Notes: generated from the sequence alone by a model not told the origin. DNA of 7,328 nucleotides from Oscillospiraceae bacterium (GCA_009779295.1 WREN01000110.1:1-7328); one strand, 5' to 3'. Shown: positions 1 to 6,216, counted from the stretch's first letter. Made by a program: numbers and translations.

Positions 1-1304
1 TCACAGACGGGCATAAATACGCCATGAACGCTTACAACAACGGCTGCCGGGTGTTTGTTTGCGAGGAGAAATTATCACTTCCGGATGACGCTACACAAAT
101 AATCAAATCCGATACGCGTATCGAGCTTGCAAAAATATCGGCGGAATTTTTCGGCTGCCCCGCGAAACAGTTGAAAATTATCGGCGTTACCGGCACGAAA
201 GGTAAAACTACGACGGAATTATATATCTGGAACATTTTAAAAAATGCCGGAATCAACGCGGGATTCATCGGCACGAACGGAATCATCATAAACGACATCA
301 CGATTCCGACCGTCAATTCAACACCCGAAAGTTACGAACTGCATAAAGCCTTTGCCGAAATGGTTCGGCAGGGAATTAAATATGTGGTTATGGAAGTTTC
401 TTCGCTGGCGTATAAAAGTAATCGGGTGTACGGAATTGATTTTGAAGTCGGAGTTTTTACAAATTTATTTCCCGACCACATAGGCGAGAATGAACATCCG
501 GATTTTGACGATTATAAATCATGTAAGGCGCGGTTATTTGAAAACTCCGAATATTCCGTTTTCAACGCGGACGATGATTGGTGCGATGAAATGATTGCGC
601 ATGCCAAAGCGAATTATAAGACATACGGGCTTTCCAACGCTCATAACATTACGCCGTGGCAAAATGAAAATGTTCTCGGCGTGAAATATAATTATAAAAA
701 CCACGAAGTTATCGTCAAAACGCCGGGCGTATTCAGCGTATACAACTCGTTGGCGGCGATTTCGGTATGCGAAATACTCGGAATCGATATGGAAATCATC
801 CGAACATCGTTTCAGGATTTCGCGGCGAAGGGGAGATTTGAACTTGTGGACGCGCTGCCGTACGCGAAGTTTATTATAGATTATGCGCACAACGAATTAA
901 GTTTGCGCAATGTGCTTGAAACTTTACGGCAATACAGCCCCAGACGGCTTGTTTGTTTATTCGGTTCGATAGGGGGCAGGTCGAAACTGCGGCGCGAAGG
1001 ATTGGGAAAGGTCGCCGCCGAACTCGCGGACTTCTGCATTATCACGAGCGACAACCCTGATAATGAAAACCCGCTCAATATCATCGCTGAAATTGAGCGG
1101 AGTGTGAAAAATTGTCCGTATATTATAATCCCCGACCGCAAGGAAGCGATTGAGTACGCAGTCAACAACGCTGCGGAAGGAGATATCGTTTTACTCGCCG
1201 GTAAAGGTCATGAAGATTATCAAATCGTGAACGGCGAACATATACCGTTCGTCGAACGGAAAATCATCATGGAAGCTGCGGAATCTATTTTGTCATTTCG
1301 TTGA
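1..1304 (+). CDS. MurE-like Mur ligase (UDP-MurNAc-tripeptide synthetase family), 5'-truncated by window edge
   Basis: Mur ligases use ATP to join an amino acid to a UDP-MurNAc-peptide in the cytoplasm during peptidoglycan precursor synthesis. The frame is open to the window edge: codons from base 3 read TDGHKYA before the Met at base 24, and TDGH is a MurE N-terminal-domain motif, so that Met is internal and the start lies upstream. Numbering from base 24: P-loop GVTGTKGKTTT at 54-64, STPES at 99-103, MEVSSLAY at 123-130, FPDHIGENEHPDFDDY at 149-164 followed by CKARLF with the probable carbamylated Lys169, DYAHN at 286-290, SDNPDNENP at 342-350 and GKGHE at 393-397. The last motif and the DYAH motif favour MurE over MurC, MurD or MurF. 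The usual GTNGKT is GTKGKT here, and the DNPR motif of meso-DAP-adding enzymes reads DNPD, so the amino acid added is uncertain. It may be a second MurE paralogue. Its 3' end overlaps the convergent lipoprotein gene by 20 bp. Confidence 0.88.
   Translation, partial: TDGHKYAMNAYNNGCRVFVCEEKLSLPDDATQIIKSDTRIELAKISAEFFGCPAKQLKIIGVTGTKGKTTTELYIWNILKNAGINAGFIGTNGIIINDITIPTVNSTPESYELHKAFAEMVRQGIKYVVMEVSSLAYKSNRVYGIDFEVGVFTNLFPDHIGENEHPDFDDYKSCKARLFENSEYSVFNADDDWCDEMIAHAKANYKTYGLSNAHNITPWQNENVLGVKYNYKNHEVIVKTPGVFSVYNSLAAISVCEILGIDMEIIRTSFQDFAAKGRFELVDALPYAKFIIDYAHNELSLRNVLETLRQYSPRRLVCLFGSIGGRSKLRREGLGKVAAELADFCIITSDNPDNENPLNIIAEIERSVKNCPYIIIPDRKEAIEYAVNNAAEGDIVLLAGKGHEDYQIVNGEHIPFVERKIIMEAAESILSFR
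1071..1100 (-). terminator. Possible intrinsic terminator of the minus-strand operon, inside the Mur ligase gene
   Basis: Perfect 9-bp arms CCGCTCAAT (1071-1079) and ATTGAGCGG (1092-1100) flank a 12-nt loop. Read on the minus strand, the hairpin is followed by GTTTTCATTA (1070 down to 1061), a modest U tract. It lies 184 nt past the stop of the lipoprotein gene at 1285. The plus-strand side has no U run. The loop is long and the U tract is broken, so this is plausible rather than firm. Confidence 0.42.
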
Positions 1305-1749
1305 ATTTGTTCATGAACGCGGTTTTGTCCGATTCGCTCATAACGGTATAAATCAAATACTGCCCGGCGGAAGTTACTTCCGCCTCTTTTAATTTAACGC
1401 GTTCTTCGGGCATATAGTTGAAATTGTCGAAATTCTCAAGCAGATTCGTCAAATAATTTTGCAGTCTTGTTTTAACTGCGTCGAAATTTCTACTGTCGGA
1501 AATTTTAAATATGCCGTACTGGTCGATTTCCGTACCGCTCGTTTGGATGTACAACACGAATTCGTCAATCAATTCTTCTTCGATTCCCAGCATACCGCGG
1601 ATATAATCCGCATCCACGTCGGATAGTTTATCGCCGTTTGAGATGACTCTGTTCATCTCTCCGGCTATTTCTTTGAGTGGAACGTTCGGATTTATTTGAC
1701 TTCCGCAGCTTACTAAAAAAATTAATAAAAATAATAATATTCTTTTCAT
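1285..1749 (-). CDS. DUF4358-like lipoprotein
   Basis: Predicted secreted lipoprotein of 154 residues. A short signal peptide (KR at 2-3, then hydrophobic residues 4-13) leads into the lipobox LVSC, giving lipidated Cys15 and an anchor on the outer face of the membrane. The mature part contains YIQTSGTEIDQYGIFKISD (about 87-105), then an amphipathic stretch, YMPEE (about 131-135) and a closing segment with GQYLIYTVMSES. This pattern (a strand with an E-x-x-x-x-G/A-I-F-K-like core, a Y-x-P-E region, then a G-x-Y strand) resembles the DUF4358 family of clostridial lipoproteins, whose function I do not know. The family call is from memory. GAGGT sits 7 nt before the ATG, inside the last codons of the SGNH gene, whose stop is only 3 bp upstream, so translation is probably coupled. 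The 3' end runs 20 bp into the convergent Mur ligase gene. Confidence 0.72.
   Translation of the reverse strand: MKRILLFLLIFLVSCGSQINPNVPLKEIAGEMNRVISNGDKLSDVDADYIRGMLGIEEELIDEFVLYIQTSGTEIDQYGIFKISDSRNFDAVKTRLQNYLTNLLENFDNFNYMPEERVKLKEAEVTSAGQYLIYTVMSESDKTAFMNKFNEMTK
1366..1390 (+). terminator. Intrinsic terminator for the Mur ligase transcript, inside the opposing lipoprotein gene
   Basis: Perfect inverted repeat GGCGGAAGT (1366-1374) and ACTTCCGCC (1376-1384), best drawn as an 8-bp GC-rich stem with a TTA loop, followed at once by TCTTTTAATTT. It starts 61 nt after the Mur ligase stop. This is the standard form of a factor-independent terminator on the plus strand. On the minus strand the bases after the hairpin are GC-rich, so it should not stop lipoprotein transcription. 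The same bases encode residues K-E-A-E-V-T-S-A of the lipoprotein. Confidence 0.75.
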
Positions 1750-1752
1750 ATG

Positions 1753-2676
1753 TTACCTCGTTATCAAAGCGTGCGTTCTGATATAATTGAGTTCGATATT
1801 GAATCCTGTTTCGTTCAGATGAATCCCGTCGCCGTTCTGTAATTCCTCCGGAAGGAAACCGTCCTCGCCGACGAGTACGGAATAAGTGTCCAGATAGGGA
1901 AGTTTCATATCGTTCGCGATTGACGCGATCCATTCGTTCGCCGCTGAGATTTTTTCGTTGTTGATTTGATTTTGGTTGGAATATGACCGTGCCACCGGGA
2001 AAACCGATTGCAGGATTATATAAGTGTTCGGACTTTTCGATTGAATAGTTTCGAGCATTTTTTTGTATTCGCTTTTGAAATACGTTTCATCCATGAACGA
2101 CACACCATTTACGCCGAGAGTAATCAACAATATGCTCGGCTGTTTGCGTTCGACGGCTTCAGCGATTGTTATTTCCTCGCTTGTTTCGGGATATAGGATC
2201 GTCGCGATACTCGCCTGTGAAAGGGTTAATGTTCCGTTGACGGGAGTCCATACCTGCGTGGTTTCACGGCCATCCTTTAACATCCGGTAACTTCTCAAGC
2301 CGTTTGTAGTGGAATCGCCTAAAAATATAATGTTGTCGATATATTCCTGACCTGCGTCGGTCGTTTCTTTCAAAACAACGTCAGGATACAGCAACGCCAT
2401 TTTCGTCGCAGGAGCGTCAACAACTTGAACCGTAGATACATATGGATTTTCCTTGGTTGTTTCAGCAGGCGTCGAAACTGTTGTTGTTTCAACCGGTTTC
2501 GGAGCCGTTGTAACTGTATTATCCGTTTCAATATTATTAGTTGGCGTTTCCGAACTTGAGTTTGACGAATAAATTATAAAGATGACAATCATGCTGACGA
2601 AAATCAACATGACTATTACCGATACAAATTTGTAAATATCGAACTCGCTGCTGTTATTATTAATTTTAGTATTCAT
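1753..2676 (-). CDS. Membrane-anchored SGNH/GDSL-type hydrolase
   Basis: A 307-residue protein with one N-terminal membrane segment (about 15-36), a Thr/Ser/Pro-rich linker (about 37-78, with repeated TT and ETT) and an extracellular SGNH hydrolase domain (about 95-307). Block I is FLGDSTTNG with nucleophile Ser122. Block III is LITLGVNG with Asn190, where many relatives have GTND. Block V is GDGIHLN with Asp283 and His286. A candidate block II glycine lies near 148. Members of this superfamily are esterases and acetylhydrolases acting on lipids, polysaccharides or peptidoglycan. The anchor and linker suggest a substrate at the cell surface, probably an acylated wall polymer, but this is inference. 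An AGGA lies 4-5 nt before the ATG. The upstream membrane protein gene ends 11 bp away and the lipoprotein gene follows after 3 bp, so the three form an operon. Confidence 0.86.
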   Translation of the reverse strand: MNTKINNNSSEFDIYKFVSVIVMLIFVSMIVIFIIYSSNSSSETPTNNIETDNTVTTAPKPVETTTVSTPAETTKENPYVSTVQVVDAPATKMALLYPDVVLKETTDAGQEYIDNIIFLGDSTTNGLRSYRMLKDGRETTQVWTPVNGTLTLSQASIATILYPETSEEITIAEAVERKQPSILLITLGVNGVSFMDETYFKSEYKKMLETIQSKSPNTYIILQSVFPVARSYSNQNQINNEKISAANEWIASIANDMKLPYLDTYSVLVGEDGFLPEELQNGDGIHLNETGFNIELNYIRTHALITR

Positions 2677-2687
2677 ATAATCCTACT

Positions 2688-3098
2688 TTAAAACATTTTT
2701 TTGTATTCCGATTTATCTTTCTTCTTTTCCTGAAAAACACCTCTTATCAACATTGTTGCCCCCATTATTATAGCGTATACAAGAATGAAGCAGATTATTA
2801 TAAATAAAGCGGTTGGTCCGTTTAGATAATATCCGGATACAACAATAAACATCAAAATAAAATCGATTAACGTCAACACAAAATGCAATAAAAATTTTAA
2901 CGCCGTTACGATTTTTAATGTTAATATTTTATTTATCAGCGCGAATAATAGCGAAAAAACAAATAACATCGCCATGAATTTTAAATCGGGAACCATATTT
3001 GAATCCACCGAAGACGCTATGGCGGTCGTTATAAAAATACATACCGTGAACAATGAACACGCAGGGTATATAATTGTAGTTAATATTTTTTTAAACAT
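2688..3098 (-). CDS. Small four-helix integral membrane protein of unknown function
   Basis: A 136-residue, strongly hydrophobic protein with four likely membrane segments at about 7-29, 38-56, 65-89 and 95-119. Positive charges sit at the N terminus (FKK) and in the C-terminal tail (QEKKKDKSEYKK), which places both ends in the cytoplasm. No catalytic motif is visible. The size and helix pattern recall small DUF3021-type membrane proteins, but I cannot assign a family with confidence. It is the first gene of the minus-strand operon, 11 bp before the SGNH hydrolase. An in-frame TAA directly precedes the ATG, so translation cannot start further upstream. The nearest ribosome binding site, GAGGG (plus-strand 3112-3116), lies 13 nt from the ATG, which is long and hints at modest translation. 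Coding is AT-rich, as usual for such proteins. It could assist or anchor the exported SGNH and lipoprotein products; that is a guess. Confidence 0.75.
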   Translation of the reverse strand: MFKKILTTIIYPACSLFTVCIFITTAIASSVDSNMVPDLKFMAMLFVFSLLFALINKILTLKIVTALKFLLHFVLTLIDFILMFIVVSGYYLNGPTALFIIICFILVYAIIMGATMLIRGVFQEKKKDKSEYKKMF

Positions 3099-3135
3099 TT
3101 AATATTGTAAACCCTCACTTATTATCATATATAAT

Positions 3136-3144
3136 ATTATACCA
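3136..3144 (-). promoter_or_regulatory. Extended -10 promoter for the minus-strand envelope operon
   Basis: On the minus strand the bases read TGGTATAAT, a perfect -10 hexamer (3141-3136) with a TGn extension. The hexamer at a 17-bp spacing is TTATTC, a poor -35, which fits an extended -10 promoter. Transcription would begin near 3129, about 30 nt before the membrane-protein ATG. The region is very AT-rich, so chance matches are easier here. Confidence 0.55.
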
Positions 3145-3229
3145 TAATATATATTGCCGAATAATGTCATAATTATTAAATATTAATACAATTAATTTTT
3201 TAGCCGCAATATTTTTATATGCTGAACAG

Positions 3230-3258
3230 TTGACAATTAATTAAAAAAATTGTATAAT
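3230..3258 (+). promoter_or_regulatory. Consensus sigma-A promoter for the nusB operon
   Basis: TTGACA at 3230-3235 and TATAAT at 3253-3258, both perfect, are separated by the optimal 17 bp. The expected transcription start is near 3265, about 30 nt before the nusB ATG. An AT-rich stretch lies just upstream. It should drive the whole nusB to ispA unit, as no other convincing promoter was seen downstream. Confidence 0.82.
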
Positions 3259-3283
3259 TAAATATCATGGTATATGAAAACCT

Positions 3284-3290
3284 AAAGGAG
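3284..3290 (+). promoter_or_regulatory. Strong ribosome binding site of nusB
   Basis: AAAGGAG lies 5 nt before the ATG at 3296. It fixes the nusB start and is the strongest ribosome binding site in the operon. Confidence 0.85.
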
Positions 3291-3295
3291 AAAAT

Positions 3296-3709
3296 ATGAA
3301 CAGAAGAAAAGCGCGGGAAATTCTTTTCGGATTGATATATGAAATGGATTTTCATAAAGATGAAAATCCGGACGAAGTTTATAAAAACGCCGCGGAGTTC
3401 AGGGAATTCGAGGACGATAATTATATTTTGAAAATATATAAAGGATTGCCCGATAAATTAGAATACATTGACAAAAGAATAGAAGAGAGCAGCGTTGGCT
3501 GGAAGCAGGAACGCTTGTCTAAAACGTCGCTCGCGATAATGCGGCTCTGTGTTTACGAAATGCTGTACGTTGACGATATTCCGTTCGAAATCTCAATCAA
3601 CGAAGCGGTAGAACTGGCTAAAAAATTCGATCACGAAAACGCTCCGGCGTTTATCAACGGAGTCGTGAACAAAATCGCGGACTTGGAAGGGGTAAAAACG
3701 CAGGAGTGA
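3296..3709 (+). CDS. nusB: Transcription antitermination factor NusB
   Basis: NusB binds boxA RNA together with ribosomal protein S10 (NusE) and promotes antitermination of rRNA transcription. The 137-residue length is normal for the family, which is all-helical. The N terminus NRRKAREILFGLIYEMDF (2-19) is the typical RNA-binding start. The second half has the signature W-K-x-E-R-L-S-K-T-S-L-A-I-M-R-L (69-84), YEML, then IPFEISINEAVELAKKF (about 95-111) and FINGVVNKIA (about 119-128), all characteristic of NusB. It is the first gene of the operon, behind a consensus promoter and a strong ribosome binding site. Its TGA overlaps the GTG start of the next gene (GTGA), suggesting coupled translation. 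In Clostridia nusB commonly sits close to xseA, xseB and ispA, as here. Confidence 0.96.
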   Translation: MNRRKAREILFGLIYEMDFHKDENPDEVYKNAAEFREFEDDNYILKIYKGLPDKLEYIDKRIEESSVGWKQERLSKTSLAIMRLCVYEMLYVDDIPFEISINEAVELAKKFDHENAPAFINGVVNKIADLEGVKTQE

Positions 3710-4593
3710 AATACTTTCTCGGCATTGATACAAGCAATTACACGACTTCCGCGGCTGTTTGTAATGAGAACGGCGAGGTTATCAAAAATATCCGTATGCC
3801 GTTGAAAGTGAATGACGGCGAACACGGTTTGCGTCAAAACGACGCCGTGTTCGGGCATATTAAAAACCTCCCCCAGGTTATGGAGCAAATCGGCAAAACA
3901 GATGTTACTGCGATTGGTTATTCGGCTTATCCGCGCGACGTGGGGGGTTCGTATATGCCGTGCTTCTTGGCGGGTGAAGCCGTTGCGTGTTCGAACGCGA
4001 ATATTAATGGTATACCATTGTATAAATTTTCACATCAGGCGGGACACATCGCCGCCGCGAAATATTCAAGCAAAATGGACGCAGAAAAATTCATCGCTTT
4101 TCATGTATCGGGTGGTACAACGGAAGTTTTACACGTTGAAGGCGATATTATCACCAAACTCGGCGGTACTTTGGATTTGAACGCGGGACAGGTAATCGAC
4201 AGGGTCGGCGTGAAGTTGGGATTGAAATTCCCTTGCGGCGCGGAACTTGAAAAGTTAGCGGGGAACTATGATATAAAAGTCAATGTATGCGTAAACGGTT
4301 GTGATTGTAATCTTTCCGGTTTAGAAAACAAAGTGACCGAACTTACCGATACCGGTTATATCGCGGCGTATGTGATCGAGTTTATAAAAATTACGCTTGA
4401 CAAAATGACGTACAACGCATTATTAAAACATAATCTTCCCGTTTTATACGCCGGCGGGGTCATGAGTAACCAAATAATTAAAAATTATCTAAGCAATAAA
4501 TATGAATCTTACTTCGCGTTGCCGGAATTTTCAGCCGATAACGCCGCCGGAATCGCTATTCTATGCAAACAGAGGTATTTGAATGGAAACTGA
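3706..4593 (+). CDS. Kae1/TsaD-like (Gcp, 'O-sialoglycoprotein endopeptidase') paralogue
   Basis: A 295-residue ASKHA-fold protein related to TsaD, which transfers threonylcarbamoyl to A37 of tRNAs. The N terminus YFLGIDTSNYTTSAA (3-17) is the phosphate-1 loop. The HQAGH motif gives metal ligands His110 and His114, and FSADNAAGIA supplies Asp278, the usual third ligand. HVSGGTTE (133-140) replaces the family's SGGHTE, losing the histidine. LGGTLDLNAGQVIDRVGVKLG (152 onward) matches the TsaD 'G-x-T-x-D-D-A-x-G-E-x-x-D-K' block but with several changes. YAGGVMSN is at 248-255. It is about 40 residues shorter than TsaD. I read it as the clostridial paralogue found beside nusB and xseA rather than TsaD itself; its substrate is unknown to me. 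It starts at GTG within the nusB stop region, and GGAAGGGG lies 13 nt upstream. The start is supported by the typical N-terminal sequence. It overlaps xseA by 11 bp. Confidence 0.85.
   Translation: MKYFLGIDTSNYTTSAAVCNENGEVIKNIRMPLKVNDGEHGLRQNDAVFGHIKNLPQVMEQIGKTDVTAIGYSAYPRDVGGSYMPCFLAGEAVACSNANINGIPLYKFSHQAGHIAAAKYSSKMDAEKFIAFHVSGGTTEVLHVEGDIITKLGGTLDLNAGQVIDRVGVKLGLKFPCGAELEKLAGNYDIKVNVCVNGCDCNLSGLENKVTELTDTGYIAAYVIEFIKITLDKMTYNALLKHNLPVLYAGGVMSNQIIKNYLSNKYESYFALPEFSADNAAGIAILCKQRYLNGN
4571..4576 (+). promoter_or_regulatory. Ribosome binding site of xseA inside the Kae1-like gene
   Basis: AGAGGT lies 6 nt before the xseA ATG at 4583, within the last codons of the upstream gene. It supports this start and the 11-bp overlap. 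Confidence 0.7.
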
Positions 4594-5806
4594 AACTAAC
4601 AATATCTTCACGGTATCGCAGATAAACGAATACATCAAAGCAATAATCGACGATAACAAACTTTTGAACAGCGTCTACATCAAAGGTGAGATTTCTAATT
4701 TTACCAATCACTACAAAACAGGGCATTTATATTTCACTCTAAAAGACGCTGACGGAATAATCCGCGCGGTAATGTTCAAGAGTTCGGCTGTTAAACTCAA
4801 ATACATGCCTGAGAACGGTATGAAAGTCATTGCGCACGGGCGCGTTTCAGTATTTCCACGTGACGGGCAATACGTTTTCTACGCGGACAACATCGAACCG
4901 GACGGAATCGGCGCGCTGTATGTAGCGTTCGAACAGTTGAAAACGCGGCTCGAAACAGAAGGATTGTTTCGCGCAGACAAAAAATTACCGCTGCCGAAAA
5001 TCCCTGTCAGGATAGGAATCATCACGTCGCCGACAGGCGCAGCCGTTAGGGATATGATAAACATACTCGGCAGAAGGTTCCCATTTGCGGAGATAATTCT
5101 GTACCCGTCGCTTGTGCAGGGCGAAAACGCCTCCGCGCAAATGATCGAAGGCCTGGAATATTTCAACAAACGCGAAACCGATCCGGTCAACGTGATAATC
5201 ATCGGCCGAGGTGGCGGATCGATCGAGGATTTGTGGGCGTTCAACAGCGAAGAGCTTGCGCATAGCATCGCGAAATTGAAAATCCCGGTGATTTCTGCGG
5301 TCGGTCACGAAACCGACTTCACAATTTGCGACTTCGTTTCCGACAAGCGCGCGCCGACGCCATCGGCGGCGGCTGAACTCGCCGTGCCGGATATTGTTGA
5401 GTTGAAACAAAAGTTTGTGAATTTAATCACGCGTATGGAAATGCTTTTGGCGCAGAAAGTGAAAATCTACCGGCAGAACGTCGAGCGCGTGGAGAAGAAC
5501 CGGATTTTCGTTTCGCCGAAGAATATCATCGACGACAAGAGAATGGTGGTATTGAATTATTCAAACCAATTTGAAAACGTTATGAAACTTTACATCCAAA
5601 CGAAGAAGAACGCGTTCGAACGCAATGCCGTGACGCTCAACGCTTTGAATCCGCTCGCGATAATTTCGCGGGGTTATTCGGCGGTGTTCGGCGCGGACGG
5701 CGCGCTGATCAAGAGCGTGGAACAGGTCGCGGTGGGCGATGAGATTAATGTTAAAACGACGGATGGAAATATTGTTGGGGAAGTGAAAAATATTGAATGG
5801 AAATAA
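4583..5806 (+). CDS. xseA: Exodeoxyribonuclease VII large subunit
   Basis: XseA is the catalytic subunit of exonuclease VII, which degrades single-stranded DNA from both ends into oligonucleotides in repair, together with several XseB copies. The 407-residue protein begins with an OB-fold domain (about 7-105: FTVSQINEYIKAIID, VYIKGEISNF, GHLYFTLKD, GRVSVFPRDGQYVFY). The catalytic domain follows, with PVRIGIITSPTGAAVRDM (141-158), GRGGGSIEDLWAFN (208-221), VGHETDFTICD (240-250) and RAPTPSAAAE (256-265), all hallmark motifs. A helical region (about 271-350) and the C-terminal block LNPLAIISRGYSAVF (355-369) complete it. The length is at the short end of the family, mainly in the coiled-coil region. 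The start overlaps the previous gene by 11 bp. In most genomes xseB follows directly; here a GNAT gene comes between them. Confidence 0.97.
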   Translation: METETNNIFTVSQINEYIKAIIDDNKLLNSVYIKGEISNFTNHYKTGHLYFTLKDADGIIRAVMFKSSAVKLKYMPENGMKVIAHGRVSVFPRDGQYVFYADNIEPDGIGALYVAFEQLKTRLETEGLFRADKKLPLPKIPVRIGIITSPTGAAVRDMINILGRRFPFAEIILYPSLVQGENASAQMIEGLEYFNKRETDPVNVIIIGRGGGSIEDLWAFNSEELAHSIAKLKIPVISAVGHETDFTICDFVSDKRAPTPSAAAELAVPDIVELKQKFVNLITRMEMLLAQKVKIYRQNVERVEKNRIFVSPKNIIDDKRMVVLNYSNQFENVMKLYIQTKKNAFERNAVTLNALNPLAIISRGYSAVFGADGALIKSVEQVAVGDEINVKTTDGNIVGEVKNIEWK

Positions 5807-6216
5807 ATTATAATGATTTTTTAATAAGCGACGATAAATCTTTAATTCAAGCAGAACGTGTCTATGAATTATTGCGAACCACATATTGGGCTGAAAATCG
5901 TTCAATAGAAATTATTAGAAAGACAATACAAAACTCGCTTTGTTTTGGGGTTTATACAAATGATTTATTAATCGGATTTGCGCGTTGCGTAACCGATTAT
6001 TCAGTCATGTACTGGCTTTGCGATGTTATTATTGATGAAAAATACAGAGGGCAAGGTTTAGGAAAAGCACTTATGAAAGCGATTACCGAACATAAAGATT
6101 TGAAATTTCTTAGAGGTATGTTAGCAACAACAAATGCACACGGTTTATATGAACAATATGGATTTAAACATGACAAAGATTCTTTTATGCGTAAAATTCC
6201 AAACCAATCAAAATAA
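5797..6216 (+). CDS. GNAT family N-acetyltransferase inserted between xseA and xseB
   Basis: A 139-residue GNAT protein, predicted to transfer an acetyl group from acetyl-CoA to an amine; the substrate cannot be read from sequence. Visible features are TYWAENRSIE (29-38), CFGVYTNDLLIGFARCVTDY (49-68), DVIIDEKYRGQGLGKAL (76-92) with the acetyl-CoA pyrophosphate loop R-G-Q-G-L-G (84-89), and ATTNAHGLYEQYGF (110-123), the typical last motif of a common small GNAT subfamily. The N terminus matches that subfamily, so the start, which overlaps xseA by 10 bp, is likely right. A ribosome binding site is weak (GGGG at 5777-5780, 16 nt away), so translation may depend on coupling to xseA. Codon use is much more AT-rich than in xseA: two 60-base rows here (5821-5880 and 5881-5940) have 20 and 18 G+C, against 30 for 5221-5280 in xseA. 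This supports acquisition by transfer. Confidence 0.9.
   Translation: MEINYNDFLISDDKSLIQAERVYELLRTTYWAENRSIEIIRKTIQNSLCFGVYTNDLLIGFARCVTDYSVMYWLCDVIIDEKYRGQGLGKALMKAITEHKDLKFLRGMLATTNAHGLYEQYGFKHDKDSFMRKIPNQSK

Noticed and set aside
24..26. ATG at base 24 as the true start of the Mur ligase
   Set aside because: The frame stays open to the window edge and the residues before it (TDGHKYA) match the conserved MurE N-terminal domain.
534..890. Minus-strand open frame inside the Mur ligase gene
   Set aside because: It is antisense to a conserved Mur ligase domain, and its translation is Arg-rich and lacks any motif.
1245..1259. Perfect palindrome CCGTTCG-T-CGAACGG near the end of the Mur ligase gene, considered as the minus-strand terminator
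   Set aside because: It forms only a 6-bp stem with a 3-nt loop in practice and is followed on the minus strand by TATATGTTC, not a U run; the hairpin at 1071-1100 fits better.
1628..1933. Minus-strand open frame across the SGNH-lipoprotein junction
   Set aside because: It is in another frame of two real genes on the same strand, with a low-complexity, Arg/Ser-rich product.
3099..3295. Riboswitch, small RNA or tRNA in the divergent intergenic region
   Set aside because: It is 197 bp of AT-rich sequence with promoters in both directions; predicted leaders are only about 30 nt and no structured RNA motif is visible.
4985..5410. Minus-strand open frame opposite xseA (141 codons), with another at 4879-5268
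   Set aside because: Both are antisense to the best conserved part of XseA, with Arg-rich, domain-free translations and no promoter or ribosome binding site.
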